Assembly (NCBI RefSeq): GCF_910594005.1
Contig: NC_057848.1
Location: 55,569,616 to 55,633,615, forward strand
Length of the DNA stretch: 64,000 nt
Reading direction: 5' to 3'
From: Cervus elaphus
Taxonomy: Eukaryota > Chordata > Mammalia > Artiodactyla > Cervidae
The notes under the pieces are model-generated. The model had not been told where the DNA came from. It worked only from the letters and a program-made list of their open reading frames with translations, and searched no databases. This document shows, in pieces, positions 20,162 to 31,744 of this stretch (position 1 is its first letter; every line of letters starts with the position of its first letter). Made by a program: the position numbers and the translations under genes.

Positions 20162-21815
20162 TGAGCCGAATTTCCTTTCTGGGGGAGTAAGAGGGAGACA
20201 CTTTAAAATGAAAAAAAAAAAACAAAAACCTGAGGGAAGGAGACACTTTCTGAATGTAGCTTCACTCTGCTGGGATTCATCTGCATAACTGGACTGGCTT
20301 ATTCTGGCTGCTTCTGCTTGAAGTCAGAAGACAAGAGCAGTGTCACCTGGGTTCTTCTGCTGCCGCTTGGAATCATAACACTGCAGTATGACCTGGCACC
20401 CCCCAACCCCAGGGGACTTCCCATTTAATGTGCTTCTTTATACAACACTGTTATAATGCCCATTTCACAGGTGAGCACACAGAGGCTCAGAGTCAGAGAG
20501 GTCACACAGCTGGTCAAGGGGAGAGGGAAGCCATATGTTCACATCCCCTGGCATCTGATCACTGTCTCTATGGAAACTGGACTGGAGTGTCTTGATTACT
20601 TCCTGTGAATCCTCTGACTAAGCATGAGATGTTCAACTATTCCAGCATTGGTGTCAGCTATGACAAGACAGCTCCCCTTCACAGAGCTGAAGCCTTTAGG
20701 AGTATGCACTTTTCTGGCTGACTCTTATTCTTGGACTATATTAAATCTGCAAAGCACTGCTCTCATTGCTCTAAGTAGCAAGAATTGTGACCCCTGCCTT
20801 TACTAGCCTGTTGCCTGTATGGCAGGGGAAGACCATGGTATTACTAAGTGGCTGGAAACTGTGTGTGTTTTAGGACTTTCAACTACTAGAAGGACAGAAG
20901 AGGCCCTTTTTAAAGAAGCCAGGCTCTGATAAATAGTACCTGGTGCGCCGAGAATGTCTTCGTGTAACGGAGCTTTGCTTGTCCTTATAGGATTTGCTAA
21001 GCAAAGGAGAGGATGCGGTGTTGTTAGAAGTGACATAGTTATTGAACTCGGACACCTGTTCCCTATGTTTTCATATTTGGCATCATGGGAAAGATACTCT
21101 TCTTTCCAGCCCTGAACACAGGAAAGTAAACATGTGAATGTCCAAATGGCAGGTAAAATCCTGCTATTTTATCCAAAGGGATGTTTGGAGAAGAGTGATG
21201 AGATTCAGTTTTGTTTTCCCCATGCCCCTACCCTCAACCCCTTGGCTGATTTCATAAAGGAAAAGAGGGAGGAGAAAAGTCTGTCAGGATTTCTCAAATG
21301 AAAAACACGTCCACACTGACAGAAATAGACTGTTTTCTATTAGGGAATCTGGTCATGGTAACAATTATATTTTTGAATTTATCATCATGTTTATAAAGCG
21401 ATACTCAAGAAAAGATTATAAGAGGAGATTTGGGGAAAGAATTCCTTCAGCCCAGTTCTCTCTGGGAATGCCTCAAGAAGGAACATTAGCCATATTCCTG
21501 ATGTTTTCCTGTTGAACTTTGATGGGGAGGTTTTATAATTGCTACAAATTGAAGGAGAAGGTTATTTTCTACTTTCCAATTTGTGATATTGGTGTTTTCT
21601 ATTTATTAAGTTCTCCATGCCACCTAGTGTTTCTCTGAAGAAATACCAGATTCTTAGGAAGTATCCCCAATTCTGTGCAGGACCTCAAGTTCAGGTTGTC
21701 ATTGAGTTACACCTGTATACATAGACATGTACAATATACATAGCATGTCACACATGCTATGTGTGACATCCCAGTTGGATGACAAGTTTGAAATAATCTT
21801 TATCATGTCACACTT
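20162..21815. other. Mostly unique; MIR fragment near 20445-20530
   Basis: 20445-20530 (CCCATTTCACAGGTGAGCAC, GGTCACACAGCTGGTCAAGG) is a minus-strand MIR piece. A short hairpin with 10-bp arms ATGTCACACA/TGTGTGACAT sits near 21746-21770. No gene is supported. Confidence 0.45.
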
Positions 21816-21887
21816 AAACATCAGTACAGTAATTAACCTCCAACTAATAAAAATAAATGAAAAAAAAAAAAACAAAACATCAGTACA
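21816..21887 (+). mobile_element. 46-bp L1-BT insertion with 13-bp TSD
   Basis: Only the last bases of the L1-BT 3' UTR (GTAATTAACCTCCAACTAAT, AATAAATGA) plus the A tail are inserted (21829-21874). An exact 13-bp duplication AAACATCAGTACA flanks it at 21816-21828 and 21875-21887. Confidence 0.93.
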
Positions 21888-23602
21888 AATGACTAACCTC
21901 TTCTTCCTGAAGAAAGCATCGGCTTTTTGCTTCTGTGGGATACACTGACATCAAAGGATCCTAGAGTGGTCACAGCAGCAGACTTTCTAGAACTTTCTTC
22001 TACACCTGACCTGCTGCTATACCAGGAAACCCTTTGTATACAATGTAGTGTTTCTCAAGAACTTCTCTGGGACTTCAACTGTGCTCTTTATTTATTTATT
22101 TATTTATTTTTTGCTTTTAAAGCATCTAAACTACATGGCAAGAAAGCCAGGAGGGGACTGGGAAGCATTCTGAATCCCCGTGTTTCCCTCTGTATGGGGG
22201 CAGTGGGCCCCAGGAACAGTGTGCAGAGAAAGCCCGACAAAGGGCCCACTCTAGGTCTGGCAGCGGCTGGCCTAGCAGCAGGATCCACATCTCACAGCTC
22301 ACACAGTTCTAGCTGGAAGGGCTAGATCAAATTCCTCCTCCCCCTTCCTATCCCTGTCCAGAAACAACAAACTCTAACAAATAATGCCCGTGATGCTGGC
22401 AACAACAAAGCTGTCTTTTTCAAAATCTGTGTTCTATCATTTGCCTTCGGTGATTACCAAGGCTTCGAAATGCTACCAAAAGCTAAGTGAGGATGGGAGG
22501 GGGTGGGGGTGGGGAACAGAGCCGGAGGAGCACAGACCAGGTTTCCAAAGGGACCCTGGTAGTCCTGCCAAGGTCCTGCTCCAGACTTATGGAAAGTAGT
22601 GGTTGTCATAATTCTGGCAAACACATAGTCCAAATTTCAATTATTTCCCCTGGTCACTGATGTCAGTGCACTTGATCTCGGTCACACTGTGGGTCCTGAT
22701 TTTTTTTTTTTTGAGAGGAGTGCTTAGAAACACGCTCGTCCACTCTTTACAGCTGAGGTCTCATAAACGGTCCTTGTTTTTGCCACCCTTTGGCAAATTT
22801 CCTTACAGTTGTCGCTTCCTATGGGGGCCTGGAGAGCCACAGGTTACTGAGAGGGTTGAGCCCTGGGAAGTCAGCTGGAGGCACGAAGAGTTGGCAACCT
22901 TGAGCTACACATTTGGAGTCTATAAAGCACATTCGCTTTGGGCTAGTAAACATGAAGTGGATTGTAATTTGTTTGGGGGGATTTCCCCCCGTCATTTGCC
23001 AATCTGGCCTGTCTACAAATCTTATTGCAACAGACAAAATACCATTAGCATGACCTTTTCCAAACCTATCTACAGGGAGCCAGGGAGGCGACGGTCAGAA
23101 GCATCTCCCCACGAGGCCCAGGGGATCTCCCCGGGAGGTGAGAGCTCCATTTGACAAACCCTACAGGCACTAGACGTTGTCAGCTCTGCAGAGAAAAACC
23201 TATCTTCCTGCTGACCATGGCAACACAGTCCATGTGCTGAACTGGAACTTTGTCGCCATAACATGGAGTCCTCAGGTCCTGTCTTATCCTCCCTTTGGTT
23301 CGAGGCCCTGCAAGTGGCGGACCAAAGGCCAGCTCAAGGGGAGGTGGTGCTGGCAAAGTGGGAGGAAAGCCGAAGAAAGAGAAAGGAGAAGTGGAGGAAG
23401 GGCAGGAGGAGGCGGAAGCGGAAGTGGGCAGGGGGAGGGCACACAGAGCAAGAGGTCAGAACTGAGAGACCCTTCCGACCAGAGCCTCGGGGTCAGGGCA
23501 GGCTCAGGCCAGATGGGGAAGGAGAGCAGGGTTGGCCAGGCTGCCCACGCCTTGAAGCCACACCCCGCCAAGTCTCTCCAACCCAAGGGAAGGAAAAAGA
23601 TT
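21888..23602. other. Unique sequence, partly GC- and purine-rich; no gene seen
   Basis: A (TTTA)n run lies at 22086-22109 and a T run at 22680-22691. The part 22900-23060 contains the palindrome GGGGGGATTTCCCCCC (22975-22990) in a stretch with no repeats. 23340-23450 is strongly purine-rich (GGAGG/GAAG blocks) on the plus strand, which explains the paired 100-144-residue open frames there; none has a known domain. Confidence 0.4.
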
Positions 23603-23800
23603 AAAAGATAAATGAGGGAACGCTGTTCAATATTCTGTAATAATCTCCATGGGGAAAGAATTAAAGAATAAAGAATTAAAGAATATATATAACTGAATCA
23701 CTTTGCTGTATACCTGAAACTAACATATCATTGTTCTTCAAGTATGCTCTAATATAAAATAAAATTTTTTAAAAATTAAATTTTTAAAAAGATAAATGAG
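23603..23800 (+). mobile_element. L1 3' end with 14-bp TSD
   Basis: The 170-bp insertion 23617-23786 carries TTCAATATTCTGTAATAATC, AACTGAATCACTTTGCTGTA and an AT-rich tail. The exact duplication AAAAGATAAATGAG is at 23603-23616 and 23787-23800. Confidence 0.93.
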
Positions 23801-24997
23801 TCTTCTACTTTCTTTGAGTTCTATCATCAACACCTGCTGTCTCTCTCTTCTTAGGAATCTCTCTCCTGCCCTTCGCCCTGTGTTCTCATCTCATTAGCAT
23901 TCTCTCCCCACCCCATCATCTCCTGCCTTTCTTCTTTCCCCATCTGGCAGCTCCCCCAGTACTTTCTGATCCATAGGGTTTCCGGTCACCAGTCGCCACT
24001 TCCTTATTGCCTTGGGATTGTGCACACCTGACCTCACAGCTGCTCCTGGAGACAGGACCCACTTCCTTCCCTTGGCCTCACCTTTCCTGTGGCTGCCATG
24101 CCCTGGACAGCAGGGCCTTCCCTGTAGAGAGTTCCATCTGGTGAGTACAGGTGGCTCTGGCAGGACTCAGTCCTCTGGGTCTCACTGTCGTCTGGGGGTT
24201 CGGGCCTCCCACTTGGATGGGGTCAAGATTTGCAGCTCCACAACCCAGGGCTTCTGTCCCCCTCCTCAATTTCACAGTGTCAACACTGTGACCTACGTGG
24301 AATGGGGGTCCTGCTTAGGGTCCCCACCACTGGCTGCATACTCTAGCCTAAGTGACATCAAAATAGCAAGCAGAATATTCTCAACTGTCATTCTTTTAAA
24401 AAAAAAATACATATTGCAAAGATGAAAACCCTCTAAAACACTATTTCTGAAACTTCTATTCCCTGCACATAACTCCCCCACCCCGGTGGGGGCTATCGAT
24501 CCTTCTAGTTTTTCTGCTTCATTACGTTGACAAAAGAGTTTTATTAAATGTTACTGCAGATGCATCTGCAGTGAAAAGAACCAGATCTAACTCTGTAGCC
24601 GTCTGATTACTACAGAACATTCAACAGAAAGATTCATTGAAAGTAGATTTTCAAACCATCAGAAGCACATGAACCCCAAATGGAAAAACTCAATATATCC
24701 AAAACTTTGACCACCGCAGTCACTGAGCTGTTCCATGGGATTCTAGAGTGAAGTATGGTCCTCCAGAATCAGGAAATGGGGCAAATAGATGAGGGGCTTG
24801 CTTGGGTCCAAGGATCCAGCTGACTTGCTTGCACAGTCTCTAAAGGGTAGGAAGTGCCCCAGGGGTAGCGGCAGCGGAGGCAAGGGTACAGCGAGTTGGG
24901 GGATGAGGACGATGGGGGACATTCCCAACAGCTGTAATTTGCAACTTGGGAATAAAGCTCCAATGTTTTGATCTTTTGATCTTTCCTTCTTGTCCTT
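23801..24997. other. Unique sequence, no gene seen
   Basis: A 137-residue open frame (24012-24425) has no known domain. A perfect GC hairpin CCCCCACC-CC-GGTGGGGG lies near 24475-24492. No repeat was recognised. Confidence 0.35.
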
Positions 24998-25133
24998 TGA
25001 CATTTGTTTTTCTTGTGGTTTGTTTGTTTTTTCCTTTCGGCTGCCTGTGGGATTTCAGTTCCCTGATAAGGGACCAGCCAGGGCCCCCTGCATTGGAAGC
25101 ACACAGTCTTAATCACTGGACCGCCAGGGGAGA
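24998..25133 (-). mobile_element. CHR-type SINE
   Basis: Reverse-complement CHR: T-rich tail, TTCAGTTCCCTGATAAGGGAC, CTTAATCACTGGACCGCCAG. Moderately diverged. Confidence 0.88.
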
Positions 25134-25529
25134 CTGTCATCTCTTCATTTTTAACCTTATGTTTCTAATTTCCTTCATCATTGCATATTTGACAAACCCA
25201 ACTACTTCAGAATCTAGGAAATCTTGTAAATAATGTACCATCTTTCCTCCTCCATACCCAAGAGGCTTGGGCCCATTTGACCTCTGCGGTTTGCACCAAA
25301 ATCACCAGGGGTCCCAGGGGAATGTCCACACTTGCAAGAGTTATATCATCATTGAATCTCATGCTGAAAGGAGCAGCTGGAGTCATGTAGTCATTTTCTA
25401 GATGAGGTAACTGCAGTCCAGGGAGGTTGGGCAGCATGTGAAATGTCATAGGCTGAGACCTAGGACTTGTAATCCCCAATACAGGTCTTTCAATGGCATC
25501 TTCCTTTAAGAGGTTTGAATTTGTGCCTG
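25134..25529. other. Probable old repeat remnants, unassigned
   Basis: TCATTTTCTAGATGAGGTAAC and CACCAAAATCACCAGGGGTC look like fragments of MIR-like and hAT-like repeats, too decayed to name safely. Confidence 0.35.
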
Positions 25530-26182
25530 ACTACAATAAGTTCCTACATACAAACAAGTTCCATTCCAAGAGCCCATTCCTAAGTCCAATTTGTTTGTAA
25601 GTCCAAGAAAGTTAGCCTAATACCCAACTAGTAATAACACAGTTGGCTATATAGTACTGTACTATAATAGGTTTATAATACTTTTCACACAAATAATACA
25701 TAGTGAAGTCGCTCAGTCGTGTCCGACTCTTGTGACCCTATGGACTGTAGCCTGCCAGACTCCTCCATCCATGGGATGTTCTAGGCAAGAATACTGGAGT
25801 GGGTTGCCATTTCCTTCTCCAGGGTATCTTCCTGACCCAAAGATTGAACCTGGGTCTCCTACACTGCCGGCAGGCTCCTTACTGTCTGAGCCACCAGGAA
25901 AGCCCATCTTATAGTACAGTACCTTGAAAAGTATAGTAGTACCAGCTATATCACTGCTGCTTTTATGCTTGCTTCCAGACATGCTGGGCTTGAAATAAAA
26001 ACACTGTACTACTGTATTCTTTGTAGTACTTTACAGTAAAGTACACAAAAGTGTAGAGGATGCACGCATGTGACAATACATGCCAGACACGTGAACTAAC
26101 TTACATGACTGCACATGCAAATGCACGTTCACATCGCTGAAAGCTTGAAACTTGAAGGTTCATATGTAGAAGATCTACTGTA
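25530..26182 (+). mobile_element. Mariner/Tigger-like DNA element, split by Bov-tA
   Basis: The left part (CCTACATACAAACAAGTTCC, GTCCAATTTGTTTGTAAGTCC, TATAGTACTGTACTATAAT) and right part (CTTGAAATAAAAACACTGTA, ACATGCAAATGCACGTTCAC, GGTTCATATGTAGAAGATC) belong to one artiodactyl DNA transposon copy. Its ends are imperfect inverted repeats. No transposase frame remains. A minus-strand Bov-tA sits inside it. Confidence 0.6.
25704..25905 (-). mobile_element. Bov-tA SINE
   Basis: Reverse-complement Bov-tA from GTCGCTCAGTCGTGTCCGAC to CTGAGCCACCAGGAAAGCCC, close to consensus. Confidence 0.95.
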
Positions 26183-27084
26183 TTGGGAAATACACACAAA
26201 AGGCCATTGTCATGCAATGGACTTTCAGAGAATATATATGTCTATGTCCATGGACATGAAACTTCCATTTAGGATATAAGCAGAAATACAGGAATTCCCT
26301 GTCGGGAGAGTGATTCATGAAAACCCAGCCAAATCCCCATGGGTGCTGTCACACAAAATCTTATCAAGGGAGAAGTCTCATCTATGGCCAAAAGTTCCTA
26401 CTATCACCCTTCTAGGGGAAAAGCCATAGAACACCCTCTGGCCTGGCCACCCAAGGTCTATTGCCACCCCTATGAGTTCAGCACCAAAAAGGCAATGGTG
26501 TCACTGAGCACATTGCCTCTGGCTCTGACATCAGCTCTGCCTCCTTGTTCTGGGAAGATCTGATGCCACCCCGGCTCCTCCTCACTGTTTCCTGTTCCTG
26601 TGAGCTCTTTCCTCTTTCCAAATTCAAATTTCCTTGTAGATGCACATCTGTAATTGCCTGTGCCAGGTGCTGGTAGACAACTGACATTATCCACACTAAA
26701 CTCATGGTACCTCATCTCTCAAACCTTCCCCCAAGGAAAAGGGCCTTTTCCTTAGGCCCTTTTCCTTTGAAGCCTAGAAGCTTCAAAGCCTCAAGTTACC
26801 CAAAAGTAAAGATCTTGATCTTCATCATTGACTCTGCTAGGCCCCTTCTTGAGTTAGAGCATCATCTAACCTGAGGACTTCTGGACTTACCCACCCCCAT
26901 GATCTATTCTTAGAAGACAGTTAAGTCTCTATAGAACAGCTATAGCTATACAGAGATACATATAGTATGAAATGATAAGCATATATTCATACCAGAAACC
27001 AACTTGCTTCTATTTATTCAGTCAGTATTTCATTTGCTTATTAATTTATTCAGTCATTCAACATTTACATGCCACATGAATGGC
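26183..27084. other. Unique sequence, no gene seen; twin hairpins
   Basis: Two adjacent hairpins occur at 26733-26767 (13-bp arms AAGGAAAAGGGCC) and 26765-26788 (9-bp arms CTTTGAAGC). No gene is supported. Confidence 0.45.
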
Positions 27085-27350
27085 TCCTTGAAGCCTTCCA
27101 CGACCCATAACTAATTCAAGATCCCTCCAACCTTTAGACAATGTCATCATGTGATCTTTTTATTTATCTCACTGCATTTACCGTAATCAGAAATTATCTT
27201 CCAGTTTGGGTTACTATCTCTCTCTTCCAACTAGAATGTAAACACTCTGAGGACAGATGTCCTGCCCGTCTTGTTCACAGCTGTATCCTATTACCTTTGT
27301 TTTCCCCTCTGACACCTAGAGGTTAGCACAGTACCTATTACTATCAAACC
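27085..27350 (+). mobile_element. L2 LINE 3' end
   Basis: TCTTTTTATTTATCTCACTGC, CAACTAGAATGTAAACACTC, TCTTGTTCACAGCTGTATCC and TTAGCACAGTACCTATTACT follow the L2 3' end. Confidence 0.8.
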
Positions 27351-27365
27351 ATTACCAAACATGTT

Positions 27366-27582
27366 TTTGTGCTCAGCCGCTCAGTCGTGTCTGACTCTGT
27401 GACTCCATCCACTGAGCCTGACAGACTCCTCTGTCCGTGGGATTTTTCAGGCAAGATTACTGGAGTGGGTTGCCATGCCCTTCTCCAGGGGATCTTCCTG
27501 ACCCAGGGATAGAATCCTCATCTTTTATGTCTCCTGCATTGGCAGGCAGGTTCTTTATCTCTGATCCATGTGGGAAGCCACC
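27366..27582 (-). mobile_element. Bov-tA SINE
   Basis: Reverse-complement Bov-tA, from CAGCCGCTCAGTCGTGTCTG to TCTGATCCATGTGGGAAGCC; several mutations in the tRNA-like head. Confidence 0.92.
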
Positions 27583-28559
27583 TGAGACATACAGGAGACA
27601 GTTACATAGCATTTGAAGACTGTGCAACAGCTTAAAAGAATTGGGAGGGTTCAACATGTACCACCATGAGGCTGAGGCTGCTGCATGGCAAAAGCAGAGA
27701 AATCTGCCTGGTCTGATTTCATTTAAGTTTTCAAAAAAATATTCTAAAGAAAACCACAGATTACATATGAATGTTAGATTTTTCTATTTATACAAAAATT
27801 GCCGTTAGACTTCATGTGGGATCTCAAGAGACTTAGAATATCCAGAATGATCTTAGAGAAAAGGACAAGTTGAGGCCTCATGCTTCCTGATTTCAAAACC
27901 TATTACAAAGCAATACCAATTGTTACAGTGTAGCACTGGCATAAAGGCATGTAGACACATGAGTAGAGAGCCAAGAAATAAGTCCTTGCATATATTGATC
28001 AAATGATCTTCAACAAAGGTGCCAAGGAAACACAATGGGGAAAGACTATTTCCTTCAACACATAGTGTACGGAAAACTGGATATCCACATGAAAAAGAAT
28101 GAGGTTGACCCTTTCTTCACACCACACACAAAAATTAACTCAAAATGGATTAAATACCTAAACTTAAGACCTAAAACTATAAAACATAGAGGAAACATTT
28201 CAACAAATTGGATGTGGCAATGCTTTCTTGGATGGATATGACACCAAAAGCAGAGGCGACAAAAGCAAAAAAAGACAAATGGGACTACATCAAACTTAAA
28301 AATGTTTATGCATCAAAGGAAACAATTGACAGACTCAAATGACAGCCTGTGTAATGTGAGAGAATATTTGAAAGTCATACATCTAACACAAATCCACAAC
28401 ACAAGCTAAGTTGATTAAAAGTGGGCAAAGTACTTCATTAGACAGTTCTCTAAAGAAGATATACAAGTGACCAACATAAAAAAGATGCTCAACATCAGTA
28501 ATCATTAGAGAATTTTTTTCTCTAAAGTCATCGTGAAATACCACCTCATACCCATGAGA

Positions 28560-28680
28560 ACTGGAGAAGGAAATGGCAACCCATTCTGGTATTCTTGCCT
28601 GGAGAATCCCATGAACAGAGGAGTCTGGCAGGCTACTGACCATGGGGTCGCAAGAGTTGGACATGACTTAGCGACTAAAC
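28560..28680 (+). mobile_element. Bov-tA SINE, 5'-truncated, nested in L1
   Basis: Starts CTGGAGAAGGAAATGGCAAC and ends in GACATGACTTAGCGACTAAAC. The L1 target ATGAGAA is repeated on both sides. Confidence 0.92.
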
Positions 28681-29042
28681 TACCACCACTGATGAGAATG
28701 GCAACTACCAAAAGAACAGAAAAAAAGTGTTGGCAAGGATGCAGAGAAAAGAGAACACATGTTTTCTATTGGTGGGAGTGTAAAATGCTGTTATGGAAAA
28801 CAATATGATGGTTCCTTAAAATATTAGAAATATGATCTAGTAATCCAGTAGTCCCACTTCTGGGTAGATAAAGAAAATAATTCAAGGCAGATCAAAGAGA
28901 TATTTGCACACTCATGTTCACTGCTGTATTATTCACGATAGCTAAGAAATGGAAGCTTCCCAAATGTCCACTGATGAACGAATGGATCAACAAAATATAC
29001 AGCCATATAATGGAATAATAAAATATTATCCAGCCTTAAATT

Positions 29043-29178
29043 CTAGGACTTTCATGGTGGTCCAGCAGTTAAGCCTCTGCACTTTCAATGCAGGGGGTTT
29101 GGGTTTGATCTTGGGTCAGGGAACTAAGATCCCACATGTCATGCAGCATGGCCAAAAATAATTAAATTTTTTAAAAAG
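29043..29178 (+). mobile_element. CHR-type SINE nested in L1
   Basis: AGGACTTTCATGGTGGTCCAG head, TCAGGGAACTAAGATCCCAC, A-rich tail; the target AAATTCT flanks it. Confidence 0.92.
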
Positions 29179-29545
29179 GAAGAAAATTCTGACACATGCT
29201 ATATCATGGATGGACATTGATATCATTATGCTAAGTGATATAAGCCAGTCACAAATGGACAAATATTGTATGACTCTATTTATACATGGTACTTAGAGTA
29301 ATGACATTCACAGAGACAGAAAGGAGAAAGGTGCCCAGGCCTGGGTGGCAGTGGGGGAGAGATAGTGTTAAATAGGCATAGCATTTCAGTTTTGCAGGAA
29401 TAAAACATTATAGAGCTCTGTTGTACAACAATGTGAATATACTTACCACTTTATACTTAAGTTTATACTTAATGATTAAGGTGGTAAATTTAATGTCAGG
29501 TGCTTATAAGCACAATTAATGATAAAATTAAAATTAAAAAACAAA

Positions 29546-31309
29546 ATGGAAGGATTTGGATAGCTGTGAAAGGAATGGGAATAGGGGAATTAACAGAAAT
29601 GTTGTTTTTATCTCTATTTATTTATTTACACTTTTTTTTTTTTTTACAATGAAACCATTTTGAGGTATTACTTGTGTGACTGAAATAGTTGTTAAAAGTT
29701 TTAGGAAAATATTAGAGAAGGCCCCTGCCTTGGAGGCATTAAGCGTTTCTGAAGAAGAGACAGGTACACAAATCATGTACCGGGTGGTGTGATGGGGGCT
29801 ATGGGAGAAGTCACAGGGCAGAGACAAGAGGGAAGGCACGTTTCTCCTGGGCAATGGAGGCATGGCCATTGGGCAGCTGACTCCAAAGATCAATAGGTAT
29901 TTGTCTGGAGGAGGCTAGTCTAGGCCCCGGACACTACATCATTCAAAACATTCCATTTTATTTCCAGAGGCTCAGCTGCAATATATTCAAAACACACTTA
30001 GCTCAAATAATAATAATAATAATGCCATGAAACAGGTCGGGGTTGGGTGGTGTGTGGAGTGGTAAAAGAAGTCTTTTAAAGGTCCCTTTGAAAGCAGTTG
30101 ATAAAATAACTAAACTAAACATCAAGGAATGCTAAAGCCCTAAAGCTTATTCTATGCATACACAAAGTGATCCAAAGCAGAGATGGGGTGTGCCAGACAC
30201 CACAAGCTGGTTCCAAGATTATTTTCATCCAGTCATCAGGTTCAGCCTAACAAAACAATTAAATGGAACTCTTTGGAGGATCCACTGAATCATTTTTTCA
30301 AATTTAAAATCCATGTTTATTTGACCAATTGGTTTTTATACAGTTCAACTGGGAATGAGGCAAGCCCAATCTCCCTTTTCTTACGTGGCATCTTTCCTTT
30401 GTTATTTTTTGTCTTCATGTTTTAATATCTTTTTGACAAACCCAATGGGCACACTCTGGTCCTGGTTCTGGATAGGATCCATTTTAATCTCAAGAAGCTA
30501 TGCTCTCCACTGGCAACCAATGTTGTCAAAGTTAAACATATTCCGAGAGTGGCAAAAGTATTCAGAAATGTGTCCAGTAAATTACTGATACAAGTGTATT
30601 GCTACATGGTCAAAGGAGATTTTAAACAGCAGTTTAAGGTTTTAGTTCCTCACAGGTCAATGCTTTGTCGATAGCATAATGATCAATTTGTTGTCAATTT
30701 TCACACAGAATGATTTTTAATCAGCATATTATTTTTTTGTCAGTGAACACATCTGTGGTGCTTGTGGGGGTGCTGAGACATTTGTTCTCTTTCATTCACC
30801 CAGGCATTCTAGTTTACACCATGCTTTTGCTCATTTATTCATAGCCATGGAAAAAAAAGCTTTGACTCAACCCTTGTCTGAAATTCAGATGGATGGAGTT
30901 TCCATTAGAGGGTCCAGCATACAATCAAGATATGTATCCAGACGGCTCTTGATTACACAAGATGGGGAGGGTTCACATGGAGTGCTAAAAGCACTTTGCC
31001 CTCATGCAGAGATACAGTGAACTTTTCCTTTTTTTCTTTTTGAACTTTTCTTTTCATCATCTCATTTAGCTTTTCTATTTGGTCTTCCTTAGGTGAAACA
31101 AGAAAACCAGTTTGCAGTCCCAGAATTCCCTAGATAACAAGACCTCACAGTCCCCCTGGGCGACAGCACTGCTGAACTGCTCCCAGGAACCGTGCGAACT
31201 CCTCACTGCCTGTGACAGCTCCAGGGCTGGGCAGGGAATGCCAGCTCCCAGGCTCCTGTGCAAGGTGGTTTTTGAGAACAAATTTTACAGGAACTCTGAG
31301 GTCAAGGGT
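29546..31309. other. Unique sequence, no gene seen
   Basis: T run at 29631-29645 and a short (AAT)n at 30006-30023. Nothing else recognised; several 60-95-residue frames lack domains. Confidence 0.4.
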
Positions 31310-31525
31310 GGGCTTTCCTGGTGGCTCAGACGGTAAAGAATCCGCCTGCAGTGCAGGAGACCTGGGTTCAATCCCTGGGTTTGGAAGATCCCCTGGAGAA
31401 GGGAACAGCTACCCACTCCAGTATTCTGGCCTGGAGAATTCCATGGACAGAGGAGCCTGGCAGGCTACAGTCCATGGGGTCACAAAGAGTCAGACATGAC
31501 TGAGTGACTTTCACTTCACTTCACT
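31310..31525 (+). mobile_element. Bov-tA SINE
   Basis: Full-length, from GGGCTTTCCTGGTGGCTCAG to GACTGAGTGACTTTCACTTC. An imperfect target TGAG(G/T)(G/C)AAGGG-like duplication flanks it. Confidence 0.94.
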
Positions 31526-31744
31526 GAGGGCAAGGGCAGTCCTACTTTGGTCTGAAGATTTACCTCAGTGATTGCAGCCCTCTGGGAACCAACCCAAGCA
31601 TAGCATCTTCCTGTAGGAGGCATTATAATGGATTGCTTACAAAGTTCTTCAGATTTTTCTGTAATATCTTATCTGTAATTTCATATCTTATGAAAAATCC
31701 AAATGAACTTATGGTCCATATGGTGTCTCCATCAGAGTTTCCTT

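Larger units (their letters stand above)
27815..29545 (+). mobile_element. Older L1, ORF2 C-terminal half plus 3' UTR, with two SINEs inside
   Basis: L1 ORF2 landmarks appear in order: CTTCCTGATTTCAAAACC, AAAATGGATTAAATACC, ATGGGACTACATCAAACTTAA, TTCACTGCTGTATTATTCACG and the 3' UTR. Many frameshifts and stops leave no open frame longer than about 90 codons. A Bov-tA (28560-28680) and a CHR (29043-29178) are inserted. More diverged than the L1-BT at 4186. Confidence 0.88.

Noticed and set aside
23177..23611. Overlapping 100-144-residue frames in three frames on both strands
   Set aside because: The DNA is purine-rich and GC-rich, which removes stop codons by composition. The translations are low-complexity R/G/K/E and P/L runs with no domain.
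24012..24425. 137-residue open frame, possible exon
   Set aside because: No known domain, and no upstream or downstream exons or consistent splice sites could be paired with it.
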